Source of the DNA: Paenibacillus oryzae
GTDB lineage: Bacteria > Bacillota > Bacilli > Paenibacillales > Paenibacillaceae
Length of the DNA: 64,000 nt
Assembly (NCBI RefSeq): GCF_001675045.1
Contig: NZ_LYPA01000064.1
Span: 372,001 to 436,000, forward strand
Direction of reading: 5' to 3'
The number at the start of each line of letters is the position of its first letter. Positions within the stretch are counted from its first letter, which is position 1. Below, piece by piece: positions 16,895-25,430 of the stretch. The notes below the pieces were generated by a model. That model saw only the letters and a program-made list of their open reading frames with translations. It was not told the origin of the DNA and ran no database searches. A program made the position numbers and the translations under genes.

Positions 16895-18709
16895 ATGAAC
16901 GACCTATCGTCTAATGAACAAGCATCAACCGGCTCCAGACGCAAGCTGAACGAGCTGGTTGAGCTGCATTTTGAAACCGGCTGGCATCAGGAATTGCAAA
17001 ATCGCATCCAGCGCGGAGGCCCTTGGGATGATTGGACGTTATATCAATTAACGATGGAGGCCGAGCAGGCGAGGCGCGTAGAAAGCTTTGAGCAGCTGCA
17101 ATGCCTAAGAGCGCTCCCCGATCTTACGCCTATGCCCCATCAGATCGGGACAGCCAGCAAGGTGCTTCACGAGATGGGCGGACGCGCCATTCTCGCCGAT
17201 GAGGTTGGTTTGGGCAAAACGATAGAAGCCGGCCTCGTTCTCAAAGAATATATGGTTCGCGGCCTTGTTTCCAAAGCGCTGATTCTCGTCCCGGCCTCGC
17301 TTGTCCTTCAATGGGTGCGTGAGCTGAACCAGAAATTCGGCATCCCCGCCGTTGCGCAAAAAAAGGCGTATACCTGGGGCTATGATGTTGTCGTTGCATC
17401 TATGGACACCGCCAAGCGCGATCCGCATCGGGAAACGGTGTTAGGCACGGACTACGATCTTATCATCATCGACGAGGCCCATAAGCTCAAAAACAAAAAA
17501 ACAACCAACTACCAATTCGCCACATTGCTCCGCAAAAAATATTGCTTGCTGCTAACGGCCACGCCTATCCAGAATGACCTGGATGAGCTATATAACCTCA
17601 TTACTCTGCTGAAGCCCGGCCAGCTAGGCGGTCAAAGCCAGTTTGCGGCCAACTTCGTCGTGGAAAAGCGGCTGCCCAAAAACGAGGATCAGCTCCAGGA
17701 GGTATTATCCGGCGTCATGATTCGCAATCGGCGCGGCGACGGCGGCATCCATTTTACAAAACGCCATGTCAAAAACATACCGCTTGAGCTTTCGCCAGAG
17801 GAAAAAGCGCTTTACGATGCCGTGACCGGATTTGTGCGGGAGCGCTACGACGAAAGCGGCGGCGATATGAGCAGCATGCTTTCTCTTGTAACGCTTCAGC
17901 GCGAGGTATGCAGCAGCCGGGACGCTGTTTTTTTGACGCTGGTCAACCTGTTCAAAAAAACGTCCGAGGACTCTCCGCTTCGCCCGAAAATTTGGGAGCT
18001 GGTCGAAAAAATCCGCAGCATTACCGCCAATACCAAAGCTGAAAAGGTGCTGGAGCTGGTAAAGGAAATGAACGAAAAGGTCATCATTTTTACGGAATAT
18101 CGGGCGACTCAGGAATATTTGCTCCAGTTTTTCCGCAGCCATGGCCTAAGCGCCGTTCCCTATCGCGGCGGCATGAACCGGGGCAAAAAGGACTGGATGA
18201 TGGACCTGTTCCGCGGCCGCGCTCAGGTTTTGATTGCGACGGAGGCTGGCGGCGAAGGCATCAATTTGCAATTTTGCCACCATATGATCAACTTTGATTT
18301 GCCATGGAATCCCATGCGGGTGGAGCAGCGAATCGGCCGGGTGCATCGTCTGGGGCAGACCAAGGACGTTCGCATCTACAATCTATGCACGCTTGGCACG
18401 ATCGAGGAGCATATCGTTAATCTTTTGCATGAAAAAATCAATTTGTTCGAGCTGGTCATCGGGGAGCTGGATCATATTTTGGAGAAGCTGGAAGGCGGGG
18501 GCACGATGGAGCAGCGTCTGGCCAAAATGCTCCTGGAGTCCGGCAACGAGCAGGAGCTCCAACAAAATCTGAGAGAGCTCGGCAGCTCGTTAAGTCAGCT
18601 AAGCAGCGAGGCCCAAAGCAGCGACATGCCGCTTAAAAGCAAAGCCCAAAAGCCGGATGTTGTGCTAAATCTGGACCGCCTTGGCGCAACCGTGGAGGTG
18701 AATAAATGA
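16895..18709 (+). CDS. yqhH: SNF2-family DEAD/DEAH helicase (YqhH-like)
   Basis: 604 residues from ATG 16895 (GGGAGGG site upstream; an earlier in-frame start at 16841 has none). It has all Snf2-type motifs: Walker A in ILADEVGLGKTIEAG, the DEAH box in LIIIDEAHKLKN, LLLTATPIQND, and the C-terminal helicase motifs with LIATEAGGEGINLQFCHHMINFDLPWNPMRVEQRIGRVHRLGQ split over the second RecA lobe. The RapA-like architecture suggests ATP-driven remodelling of protein-nucleic acid complexes such as RNA polymerase. It overlaps the next gene by four bases (ATGA), as yqhH and yqhG are coupled in Bacillus. Confidence 0.92.
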   Translation: MNDLSSNEQASTGSRRKLNELVELHFETGWHQELQNRIQRGGPWDDWTLYQLTMEAEQARRVESFEQLQCLRALPDLTPMPHQIGTASKVLHEMGGRAILADEVGLGKTIEAGLVLKEYMVRGLVSKALILVPASLVLQWVRELNQKFGIPAVAQKKAYTWGYDVVVASMDTAKRDPHRETVLGTDYDLIIIDEAHKLKNKKTTNYQFATLLRKKYCLLLTATPIQNDLDELYNLITLLKPGQLGGQSQFAANFVVEKRLPKNEDQLQEVLSGVMIRNRRGDGGIHFTKRHVKNIPLELSPEEKALYDAVTGFVRERYDESGGDMSSMLSLVTLQREVCSSRDAVFLTLVNLFKKTSEDSPLRPKIWELVEKIRSITANTKAEKVLELVKEMNEKVIIFTEYRATQEYLLQFFRSHGLSAVPYRGGMNRGKKDWMMDLFRGRAQVLIATEAGGEGINLQFCHHMINFDLPWNPMRVEQRIGRVHRLGQTKDVRIYNLCTLGTIEEHIVNLLHEKINLFELVIGELDHILEKLEGGGTMEQRLAKMLLESGNEQELQQNLRELGSSLSQLSSEAQSSDMPLKSKAQKPDVVLNLDRLGATVEVNK

Positions 18710-19827
18710 ACGAAAAGCAAATTCATCGTTTTGTCGGGCGGTTTCTGGAGGCGACGGGCTGCTCCATTATAGAAAAATCCCCGGCGCATTATATGGTCAA
18801 GCTGTCGCCCCAGGCTGACCGGGAATTAACGAATCGCCCTTATTACTGGAGCTTTGTGGACCGGGTAGGCTCGGAGCCGGAAACGATGACATTTCTTTTT
18901 GTCACGGACAAGCAGCGTTACGACAACGTCAGCGCAACCGTAACCGGCTCGGCGGCAGGCGCTGCTGCGCCAGCAGGGACAGCTCCCCCTGCAACCGCTC
19001 TTCCATCTGGCGGAAATGCGACCGAAAGCGGAGCAGCTATCGGCCATAACGAAGCAAGCGGGAACGCGGCAGCCGTTTCCGGCACCACAGCTGCCAACGG
19101 CTTATCGCCATCCGCGACGGGAGCCGACGCGGCAGCTAACGCTTCGTCCGTTCAAGGCGCAACGGATGCCGCGCTTGCCCGGTCGTTTGGTTTTGTGCAA
19201 AGCAATTTGGCAACGGGCGTTCGAATTCCGCGCGAGGACTTGTATTTTGGAGCGGGAAAGCTTGAGCGGCTGTTCGGGGCGGCCAAAGCAAGCGGCAGCT
19301 ATGTATGCTTGTTCCAGGAGCCGGAGCGCAAAGGCATCAGCCCCTTCAGCTCCACACCCTATACGGCATGGCTGGGAGTCAATATTAAGGTTGAATTTTG
19401 CTGCGACCGGAAGCGGGAGGAAATCTACAGCTTTGGCGTGTCGCTTGCTACCGGCAACTGCCTGGAGTCGTTTTACGATATGCTGCTGTCGCACAAGCTG
19501 ACTCCCCGCCTGCCGGCTAATGTTCATATGACCAAAAACGGCATCTCCTATGGAAAAGCGTTATCTATTGTCGAAGCTGCGCTGGAGCGCAAATTGAAAA
19601 ACCAAAGCTATACGTGGGCGGAGGAAGCGTCGGCAAGGCTCGCAGAGGAGCTTGAACGCATTGATTCCTATTACAGCCCTATTGTCGAACACGCGACCGA
19701 TGAAAACAAAGGACCGGTTCAGGAGCAATACCAGCAGCGACGATCAGAAATCAAATGGCAATATGAGCCAAGGGTGACGGCTTCCGCTATTAACTGCGGT
19801 CTTTTCCATCTGGAAGGCATTCATTAA
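18706..19827 (+). CDS. yqhG: YqhG family protein with a large low-complexity insertion
   Basis: 373 residues. The N-terminal part (1-70, MNEKQIHRFVGRFLEATGC...YYWSFVDRVG) and the C-terminal part (from about 160, ARSFGFVQSNLATGVRIPREDLYFGAGKLERLF to the end) match YqhG, a Bacillales protein always paired with the YqhH helicase. Between them, residues about 72-160 form an Ala/Gly/Thr/Ser-rich segment (coded by about 18919-19186) that I do not expect in the family and that makes the protein about 100 residues longer than Bacillus YqhG as I recall it. Translation is coupled to the helicase through ATGA. The molecular function is unknown. Confidence 0.85.
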   Translation: MNEKQIHRFVGRFLEATGCSIIEKSPAHYMVKLSPQADRELTNRPYYWSFVDRVGSEPETMTFLFVTDKQRYDNVSATVTGSAAGAAAPAGTAPPATALPSGGNATESGAAIGHNEASGNAAAVSGTTAANGLSPSATGADAAANASSVQGATDAALARSFGFVQSNLATGVRIPREDLYFGAGKLERLFGAAKASGSYVCLFQEPERKGISPFSSTPYTAWLGVNIKVEFCCDRKREEIYSFGVSLATGNCLESFYDMLLSHKLTPRLPANVHMTKNGISYGKALSIVEAALERKLKNQSYTWAEEASARLAEELERIDSYYSPIVEHATDENKGPVQEQYQQRRSEIKWQYEPRVTASAINCGLFHLEGIH

Positions 19828-19969
19828 AGAAGAACAGACGGGAATCGCACATATCCGGCAAAAAAAGACGGATTAATCACCGGCATGGCGCGACAGGTTG
19901 CAACAGCCTTCTTGCAGCTTGTCCCCTACAATAAAAAGAGGATAGCAAAAACAAGTTGAGGTGTAATAA

Positions 19970-20914
19970 ATGAGCAAAAAAAATCGTACCCGAATAATCG
20001 CGGCTTCCATTGCCGCTTCGCTGATGCTTTCACTGATGGCCCCTTATGTCTCTGCAGAAGCGGACAGCAGCGATGATTTGCCTGTATCGGCTCCCGTTTA
20101 CGCTTTGTCCGAAACGCCTCTAGAGTCACAAGCTAAAGAATGGATTGGAGCATTGGCTGAGGAAGGAGGAAAAACCTCGCCTTTTGCAGCCTGGAAAAAT
20201 GCCACACTGGAAACCTCGCCAATCGGGCCGGGAACCCATAGCTGGATCGTGCTTGTGAAGAAAAAGGCGGAAACGTTAGGTTATTTGGTTATTCATGCCA
20301 AGGAGGAGGGCGGATTTCAGCTTGGCGAATACGGTACGGGGGAATGGCCTCTATTTAATGAACATTCGCTGAAGCTTTCAGGAATACAACTACAGCCCAT
20401 TATAAAAGCCAGATCGGAGCGGGTTTATATTCATCCCCTTCTGAATGCCTGGAGAGTAACGGATGGAGCAACGGTGCATTACATGGATGCCATTACCGGG
20501 GAGATGCTGCCTGCGGACGATGACAGATGGGACAAGCAAAGAGCGCAAGCGGAGAATTCGGCAGTGGGGGAAAAACGGGCCGGAACGGCCGATGCCCATG
20601 GCAAATTGGCGGCAAGCCTCGCCGTGCCTTCCTTCAATCCTTACGAAACCTTGCCGTGGTTAACCCGCAAGCCGCTTAAGCTGGACGGGCCGGACAAGCT
20701 TGCCGCTGTTTTGAACGATTTAACAAAAGAGCAAAAAATGCGTTACACCACGTTGAGCTTTGACAATGCTTATCGCGCAGTCTGGTCCGTGGTTGGATTT
20801 AATAAATGGAGCGATAACCAGATTTATGTCGCGCTTGATTCCGATGAGCAAGGCGCTGACCGCCGCTACATCCCGGCGGAATGGCTGCTTGCGATAGGCG
20901 ATTTCTATAAATAA
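19970..20914 (+). CDS. Secreted protein of unknown function
   Basis: 314 residues with a clear signal peptide: KKNRTR, hydrophobic IIAASIAASLMLSLMAPYV and a likely cut after VSA (about residue 29). The mature part contains a WIVLVKKKAETLGYLVIHAKEEGGFQLGEYGTGEWPLFN region, a HYMDAITGEMLP motif reminiscent of PepSY-like folds, and a C-terminal half with DRRYIPAEWLLAIGDFYK. No catalytic motif is visible. GAGGTG precedes ATG 19970. It looks like an extracellular protein conserved in Paenibacillus, but I cannot name a family. Confidence 0.75.
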   Translation: MSKKNRTRIIAASIAASLMLSLMAPYVSAEADSSDDLPVSAPVYALSETPLESQAKEWIGALAEEGGKTSPFAAWKNATLETSPIGPGTHSWIVLVKKKAETLGYLVIHAKEEGGFQLGEYGTGEWPLFNEHSLKLSGIQLQPIIKARSERVYIHPLLNAWRVTDGATVHYMDAITGEMLPADDDRWDKQRAQAENSAVGEKRAGTADAHGKLAASLAVPSFNPYETLPWLTRKPLKLDGPDKLAAVLNDLTKEQKMRYTTLSFDNAYRAVWSVVGFNKWSDNQIYVALDSDEQGADRRYIPAEWLLAIGDFYK

Positions 20915-20928
20915 GCGAATACAAAGGG

Positions 20929-21129
20929 CTAACGCTGCCGTCCGCTTCTGCCCCTCCACCAAAGCATAAGCCCAAGCGGTCCCCAGCCGAACCAGCGAGT
21001 CAGCCAAGGCTCTCTGCCGGCCTTGGCCTCCGTCCGGGCTTGTTTGCGCACGTCGCGCGGCGTCTCCATATAGGATACAAACTGCTCCGTCATAAATTTC
21101 ACAAGCTCATCGCCTTTTACTTTTGCCAT
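20929..21129 (-). CDS. yqzE: YqzE family small protein
   Basis: 66 residues matching YqzE: MAKVKGDELVKFMTEQFVSYMETPRDVRKQARTEAK, then a tryptophan-rich tail (PWLTRWFGWGPLGLMLWWR) that probably anchors to the membrane. An AAGGAGGTG site lies at an ideal distance before ATG 21129. In Bacillus yqzE lies near the comG competence operon, and in this window it lies near yqhG. The function is unknown. Confidence 0.85.
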   Translation of the reverse strand: MAKVKGDELVKFMTEQFVSYMETPRDVRKQARTEAKAGREPWLTRWFGWGPLGLMLWWRGRSGRQR

Positions 21130-21288
21130 TTCTGCACCTCCTTCTTGGACATTGAAAAATCGCTACATATAAAGGCTTCCCCATTCTTTCTCCCTGTAAC
21201 CATGCATGACTTTGCCTGTAAAAAGACACGCTAATAACAGCATTCCTCTAAGCTCGGAATGCATGAATTGGTGGAGGGCGATCTCTTT

Positions 21289-21993
21289 ATGCGACTTGTT
21301 CTGATTTTTTGTACATTTATAGCCTTATGCCAGCCCGTTGCTGCCGCTGGACAAAGCAGTAATGCCATTCACGAAACGCGCCCAGGCTACGATGAAGGCT
21401 GGACGATGCCAAGAACCTCGGTCATTATTGATGTTGGTCATGGCGGAATTGACGGCGGCGCGTTTTATGGAGATACACTGGAAAAAGACATTAATCTGGC
21501 CATCGCCAAAAAGCTGTATTTGCTTCTGCAAAGCCAAGGCATACCTGCCGTTATGAACCGGACCGGAGATTATGCGCTTAGCGATGACAACCGCTGGCAT
21601 CAGACATCCTCTCGCCATCGCCGCGATTTGTCTCAGCGCCGCCAGCTGACAGATGAAATCAACAGCGAAATTTTGGTTAGCCTGCACGTCAATTCGGTGA
21701 AAAATAAATCCCGTCGTGGCCCGCTGGTGCTTCATCAAGCGCAGGGCGAAAGCGCCTTGTTGGCCTTTTGCCTGCAAAATGCGTTAAACCGCCAGCAGCA
21801 AACAGCCGGAACAGCCCGCGAGGGGAAGCCGTTTTATTTGCTGCGGCGGGTCGATCAGCCTTCGGTCATTGTGGAGATGGGCTTTATAAGCAATGCGGAG
21901 GATCGGAGCATGCTGACGGATTCAAGGAGACAGCTTGAAATTGCTCAAGCGATCGCCTCAGGGATTTGGCAATACAAATGGATCGCTCATTGA
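21289..21993 (+). CDS. Secreted N-acetylmuramoyl-L-alanine amidase (Amidase_3)
   Basis: ATG 21289 is preferred to 21259 because the signal peptide MRLVLIFCTFIALCQPVAAA begins there and GGAGG precedes it. The mature domain has the Amidase_3 zinc ligands: H in VIIDVGHGGIDGG, E in GDTLEKDINL, H in LVSLHVNS, plus the catalytic E in SVIVEMGFISN. It should cleave the bond between MurNAc and L-Ala in peptidoglycan outside the membrane. It resembles the CwlD type, a single catalytic domain with no SH3 or SPOR repeats, so a sporulation-cortex role is possible. Its 3' end overlaps the convergent deacetylase by 36 bp. Confidence 0.9.
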   Translation: MRLVLIFCTFIALCQPVAAAGQSSNAIHETRPGYDEGWTMPRTSVIIDVGHGGIDGGAFYGDTLEKDINLAIAKKLYLLLQSQGIPAVMNRTGDYALSDDNRWHQTSSRHRRDLSQRRQLTDEINSEILVSLHVNSVKNKSRRGPLVLHQAQGESALLAFCLQNALNRQQQTAGTAREGKPFYLLRRVDQPSVIVEMGFISNAEDRSMLTDSRRQLEIAQAIASGIWQYKWIAH

Positions 21994-22791
21994 TCCGTTA
22001 ACCATCTGGGATAGCTTGACGACGGCAGCTTCATTCTGAAGGTCGGGTAAGCTCAGCTTTAAGACAGCCGCCGTTTTTTTGCCGGGAGGTCCGACATGTC
22101 CGATGGTGACGCAATCCCCGCGGCTTTTTAGCTGCTTGCGCAGCTCGGTTACTTGCTTCGCAATATGCTGCTCGGTATATACATCGTCAAGAAACACATG
22201 ATTGGAGACGATCGGGAGACCAATTTCCTCCGCCACCTTGGGAATAACGGTTTTGAAGGTAGTTCGGCTATCCAGAAAAAACAGCCCGCGCTCCTTGCAT
22301 ACGCCAAGCACAATCCGCATCACTCTTTCGTCAGCTGTCACCTTGGACCCCATGTGATTATTCATGCCGATAGCATAAGGCACATTGTCAATGGCGTCCT
22401 CCACCCGCTTGCGAATTTCATCATCGCTCAAATCCGTTGTAATTGCACCTGGACCAAGCCAACTTTTGAGCCCTTTGTTAGGCTCCATCGGCATATGGAC
22501 TATGACATCATGGCCCCGGCGGTGTGCCTCTTCCGCATCCTGCTTTGTTGTAGGCATAAACGGCATAACAGCCGCCGTAAACTTCACCGGAAGCTGAAGC
22601 ATGTCCTCTGTGCCATTCATTCCGTTGCCAAAATCATCAATGACGATCGCGAGCCTTCGCTCCTCTTGTTTACTCCGTTCCCCCTCGTCTCGTCCAGTCT
22701 TCTCAAAACCAGCTGCTTCCGCTACTTGCGGGACCAACAAGCAAAAACCAATAATGGCCGCCAGTCCGATACGGGCCATTTTTACTGTCAT
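21958..22791 (-). CDS. Divergent polysaccharide deacetylase (YibQ family)
   Basis: 277 residues with an N-terminal signal peptide (IGLAAIIGFCLLVPQVAEA). The YibQ/divergent polysaccharide deacetylase motifs are AIVIDDFGNGM with the metal-binding DD, VIVHMPMEP, GMNNHMGSKVT, FLDSRTT and CVTIGHVGPP. Members are thought to act on cell-wall glycans after export. ATG 22791 has GGAGGG upstream. It is convergent with the amidase, and the last 36 bp of the two genes overlap, so both wall enzymes share their 3' ends on opposite strands. Confidence 0.9.
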   Translation of the reverse strand: MTVKMARIGLAAIIGFCLLVPQVAEAAGFEKTGRDEGERSKQEERRLAIVIDDFGNGMNGTEDMLQLPVKFTAAVMPFMPTTKQDAEEAHRRGHDVIVHMPMEPNKGLKSWLGPGAITTDLSDDEIRKRVEDAIDNVPYAIGMNNHMGSKVTADERVMRIVLGVCKERGLFFLDSRTTFKTVIPKVAEEIGLPIVSNHVFLDDVYTEQHIAKQVTELRKQLKSRGDCVTIGHVGPPGKKTAAVLKLSLPDLQNEAAVVKLSQMVNGSMSDPFVLPNP

Positions 22792-22893
22792 GACATATCC
22801 CTCCGCTTCTGCACAATAATGCGCATATTACCATATCTCCATATCCTTCATAGTATGGATGAACATTCAGGAAAATATGCTCAGAAACGGCCG

Positions 22894-22911
22894 CTGCAAT
22901 TACAGCGGAGA
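22894..22911. other. Perfect GC-rich hairpin in the deacetylase/tRNA-Leu intergenic gap
   Basis: CCGCTG and CAGCGG pair perfectly around a six-base loop, about 100 bp upstream of the deacetylase start and 140 bp upstream of tRNA-Leu. There is no T tract. The rest of this gap (22792-22999) shows no gene. Confidence 0.4.
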
Positions 22912-22999
22912 GAGCTGGCATGTGCAAGGCTCTTCTGATCCCAAATGCTCTTAAATTCCCTTGTGCAATTAGCTGAAAATTGGAACTTTTCATTCTCGC

Positions 23000-23029
23000 T
23001 TGACCTGCTCTAATCCGCCATGCTATTAT
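23000..23029 (+). promoter_or_regulatory. SigA-type promoter of tRNA-Leu copy 1
   Basis: TTGACC (23000-23005) and TATTAT (23024-23029) with an 18-bp spacer, 23 bp before the mature tRNA. Confidence 0.7.
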
Positions 23030-23052
23030 AACTTACGTTGCAGAAAACATAT

Positions 23053-23139
23053 GCGGTCGTGGCGGAATTGGCAGACGCGCTAGATTCAGGTTCTAGTGTC
23101 AGCAATGACGTGGAGGTTCGAGTCCTCTCGACCGCACCA
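23053..23139 (+). tRNA. tRNA-Leu (anticodon CAG), copy 1, CCA encoded
   Basis: A class II tRNA with acceptor GCGGTCG/CGACCGC, anticodon stem CTAGA/TCTAG with loop TTCAGGT (anticodon CAG), a long variable arm (TGTCAGCAATGACGT) and T-arm GGTTCGAGTCC. Unlike the two other copies in this window, the 3' CCA is in the DNA. Confidence 0.97.
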
Positions 23140-23142
23140 TAT

Positions 23143-23193
23143 CTTCCCTAACATCAAGCTTCCTTCGCTAATCAGTAGATGGGAAGTTTTTTT
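23143..23193 (+). terminator. Terminator of tRNA-Leu copy 1
   Basis: CTTCCC (23143-23148) can pair with GGGAAG (23181-23186), which is followed by seven T. An alternative shorter pairing uses CTTCC at 23159. Confidence 0.7.
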
Positions 23194-23204
23194 ATTTGTG
23201 GTAA

Positions 23205-23248
23205 TAAACAAAACCTGCAGTCCCCCTCGCGCTTCCGGGAACTACAGG
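23205..23248 (-). terminator. Terminator of the TetR-Asp23 operon
   Basis: On the minus strand, CCTGTAGTTCCC pairs with GGGGACTGCAGG (two mismatches) and is followed by TTTTGTTT. It lies 67 bp after the Asp23 stop. Confidence 0.65.
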
Positions 23249-23314
23249 CTTCATTTAAAAATGGGATGACACGCCTTCCCATTACTCCTGCTGAAGGTAC
23301 TACGGTTATTGGTC

Positions 23315-23671
23315 TCATGCATTTGCTTGCTTTAACGAAATCCCTTCCACCCGTATATTAATTGCTTCGATGGTAAGCCCGGTGAGGTGTTCAACCGTTT
23401 CTTTTACATTATGCTTGAGCTCCCTGCACACCTCCTGAATTTTCACGCCATACTTCACAACAATTTTTATGTTGATTTCAAGCGTAGAGCGATCCACTTT
23501 CAGATCAATTCCGTTTTGCAGACTGCCTCCGCTCAGTTTATTGGTTATACCCTCCAGCCAACTGGTTGGCATTGAAGCGATTCCGCCCGTCATCTTTGCA
23601 GCCATTCCTACGAGCTTGGACAACACAACCGTCGAAATATGGGTAGAACCCGCTACAGTTTGCAATTTCAT
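23315..23671 (-). CDS. Asp23/Gls24 family (YloU-like) envelope-stress protein
   Basis: 118 residues from ATG 23671 (GGGAGG site seven bases upstream). The pattern GSTHISTVVLSKLVGMAAKMTGG, then LEGITNKLSGG, then VDRSTLEINIKIVVKYGVKIQEVCRELKHNVKETVEHLTGLTIEAINIRVEGI, is the Asp23/Gls24 fold. Members are soluble or membrane-attached proteins that respond to alkaline or envelope stress. It lies 37 bp downstream of a TetR gene on the same strand, so its expression is probably controlled by that regulator. Confidence 0.88.
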   Translation of the reverse strand: MKLQTVAGSTHISTVVLSKLVGMAAKMTGGIASMPTSWLEGITNKLSGGSLQNGIDLKVDRSTLEINIKIVVKYGVKIQEVCRELKHNVKETVEHLTGLTIEAINIRVEGISLKQANA

Positions 23672-23708
23672 CAAAAAACCTCCCTTTTGTCGTTTCTCGT
23701 GTCATTCC

Positions 23709-24266
23709 TTATGTCGATGATTTAAAACCATTAAAAAACGTATCCAGCACTAGCTCCGCCGCTTTGTTTTTGGCGATATGTCCGTCTTGAACCTGCTGCC
23801 AGGTAAGAAAAAGCAAGCTGTACAATACATCCGCGATCCACTCCCGTTGGTGAGCCTTGCGAAAATAGCCCCTCTCCTGCAATAGCTCGATGTTGCGCAG
23901 CAGCGGCTCTCTCAGCTTTTTGTCCGCCTCTTCGATTTCTTTATTGTAATGAACCGAAGCATCGTGACCTAAAAAATAAATTTTGTCTCCGATAGGAATT
24001 AACGCCTTGATCAGCTCCGGAAAATAGCTCTCGTAACGTTCCTCCTGGAACGTTATGGAGCCTACAATATCGGTGACGACCTCGATTGCCCGAAAACCCA
24101 ATTGAGCCATCAGTTGCTCACGGCTGTCTACATATCGGTGCAGGGTTGCGATGCCAATGCCCGCCCGTTCCGCTATTTCCGCCATGGAGGCGCCCGGCTT
24201 TTCAATCAGGAGCGATGTTGCCGCATCAAGTATCGCATTATAACGGCTTTGCTTAACCGCTGACAT
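23709..24266 (-). CDS. TetR/AcrR family regulator
   Basis: 185 residues with an N-terminal TetR helix-turn-helix (ILDAATSLLIEKPGASMAEIAERAGIGIATLHRYVDSREQLMAQL) and a ligand-binding helical domain of normal length. ATG 24266 lies close behind AAAAGGAT, a weak and short-spaced site; a stronger GGAGGAG lies 20 bases further up. It is first in an operon with the Asp23 protein and probably represses its own promoter. The ligand is unknown. Confidence 0.88.
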   Translation of the reverse strand: MSAVKQSRYNAILDAATSLLIEKPGASMAEIAERAGIGIATLHRYVDSREQLMAQLGFRAIEVVTDIVGSITFQEERYESYFPELIKALIPIGDKIYFLGHDASVHYNKEIEEADKKLREPLLRNIELLQERGYFRKAHQREWIADVLYSLLFLTWQQVQDGHIAKNKAAELVLDTFFNGFKSST

Positions 24267-24633
24267 ATCCTTTTTAATTTCAAGCTCCTCCTTGCTTCAT
24301 TTTGTATTTTGAAACAAAGTACTATCAATTGATTATATAATAAATCATTTCCAAGCAATATACAAGCAAGCTTGCTGCTGTCAGGAACGCGATTTCACCA
24401 ATTTGGAGCGTTAAAGGACACGGATGACCGTTGCTCTAGGAAACTCCAGCCATATCAGGCTATAACGGACATTAATGACCAGCAAGAGACGGGTGACGTC
24501 AACACTCCTCTTCATGTTCAAACTGTTACTTCCGTATTCAGTAACCTGCTTGCTCTAAGCTAAACGCTGATTATTAGGTAAAGCTTTAATCTATGGTATA
24601 ATTCTTTTCAAAATATTGTTAGTTGGAGGTTTT
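24267..24633. other. Intergenic region without a recognisable gene
   Basis: 367 bases between divergent genes. The half nearer the TetR gene is AT-rich and would hold its promoter (ATCAATTGATTATATAAT). The middle contains two loosely similar words, GGACACGGATGACC and GGACATTAATGACC, about 50 bp apart. These recall the GGAC...GTCC words around 51.5 kb and may be worn intergenic repeats. A 63-residue frame here has no ribosome site and no protein character. Confidence 0.6.
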
Positions 24634-25266
24634 ATGGTGCATATTAGAGGACTTATTTTAGAGGGATATTCACATGCAGGAAAGACGTCTGTTCTAAAAG
24701 CTCTGAAGCTGCTTCAAGCACAGGATGAATCATCAGAGCGAAGCATCATTGTTCTTAGCGAGCATTACTCCCAACTATTAAATAATGTTCATGGAGAATT
24801 TAAATGTTTAAATCGCGATGAACATCTTCATGTATTGAAGGAACGGGTTGACATGTTAAAACAACTAAATGGATGGGCAACCTATTTAGGTCCAGATGCA
24901 TCCAAGGGATCTAGAGGAATATTTTTTATATTGGAAAGATTCCATTTGAATCACAGAGTGGCATTCCCTGCAGAATCTTTATATGAAATTGAAAAAATTG
25001 AAAATGATTTGCTTCTGCTTGGCGCTAAATGTGCATTATTAACCGTTTCACCCGAGAACATAGAGCAAAGAATGCAAACCCGAACGCCTCACGAATGGAA
25101 AAACAAAACAAAAAACGAGATCAGAAAATCAGCCGATGAGTTTTTACATACTCAATCAGAACTACGTAAACAATCTTCTTTATCTATCCTGCCAACTATA
25201 GAGATAAATACGGATAATAAGGATTGGGCTGCATACGCAAAGGAATTAATGGATTTATTAATATGA
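24634..25266 (+). CDS. P-loop nucleoside/nucleotide kinase-like protein
   Basis: 210 residues starting at ATG 24634 or the adjacent GTG 24637, just behind TTGGAGG. Walker A is GYSHAGKTS near the N-terminus (residues 9-17); later landmarks are IFFILERFHLNHRVAF (a thymidylate-kinase-like DRF/ERF motif) and a lid-like arginine-rich stretch EQRMQTRTPHEWKNK. The fold therefore suggests a deoxynucleoside/thymidylate-kinase relative, substrate unknown. The gene is much richer in A and T than its neighbours and stands alone, which suggests horizontal acquisition. Confidence 0.75.
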   Translation: MVHIRGLILEGYSHAGKTSVLKALKLLQAQDESSERSIIVLSEHYSQLLNNVHGEFKCLNRDEHLHVLKERVDMLKQLNGWATYLGPDASKGSRGIFFILERFHLNHRVAFPAESLYEIEKIENDLLLLGAKCALLTVSPENIEQRMQTRTPHEWKNKTKNEIRKSADEFLHTQSELRKQSSLSILPTIEINTDNKDWAAYAKELMDLLI

Positions 25267-25353
25267 TATGAATATACAGGTCAGGCATAATCGAATAAAG
25301 AAAAGGAACTATCTAAAAAGCAGCTTTAAGTTTACGCCCGGCAAAAGGAATAA

Positions 25354-25387
25354 GCCCAGGAATGTTGATTTTTCGGCATTCCCGGGC
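25354..25387 (+). terminator. Hairpin downstream of the P-loop kinase gene
   Basis: GCCCAGGAATG (25354-25364) and CATTCCCGGGC (25377-25387) pair with one mismatch around a T-rich loop. No T tract follows, so it is a terminator-like stem only. Confidence 0.5.
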
Positions 25388-25430
25388 CTGAAATTATGGT
25401 TTAATTTATTTAAAAAGACTATCTGGACAG

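Noticed and set aside
24372..24563. 63-residue plus-strand frame in the gap before the P-loop kinase
   Set aside because: No Shine-Dalgarno, no hydrophobic or domain pattern, composition like random sequence.
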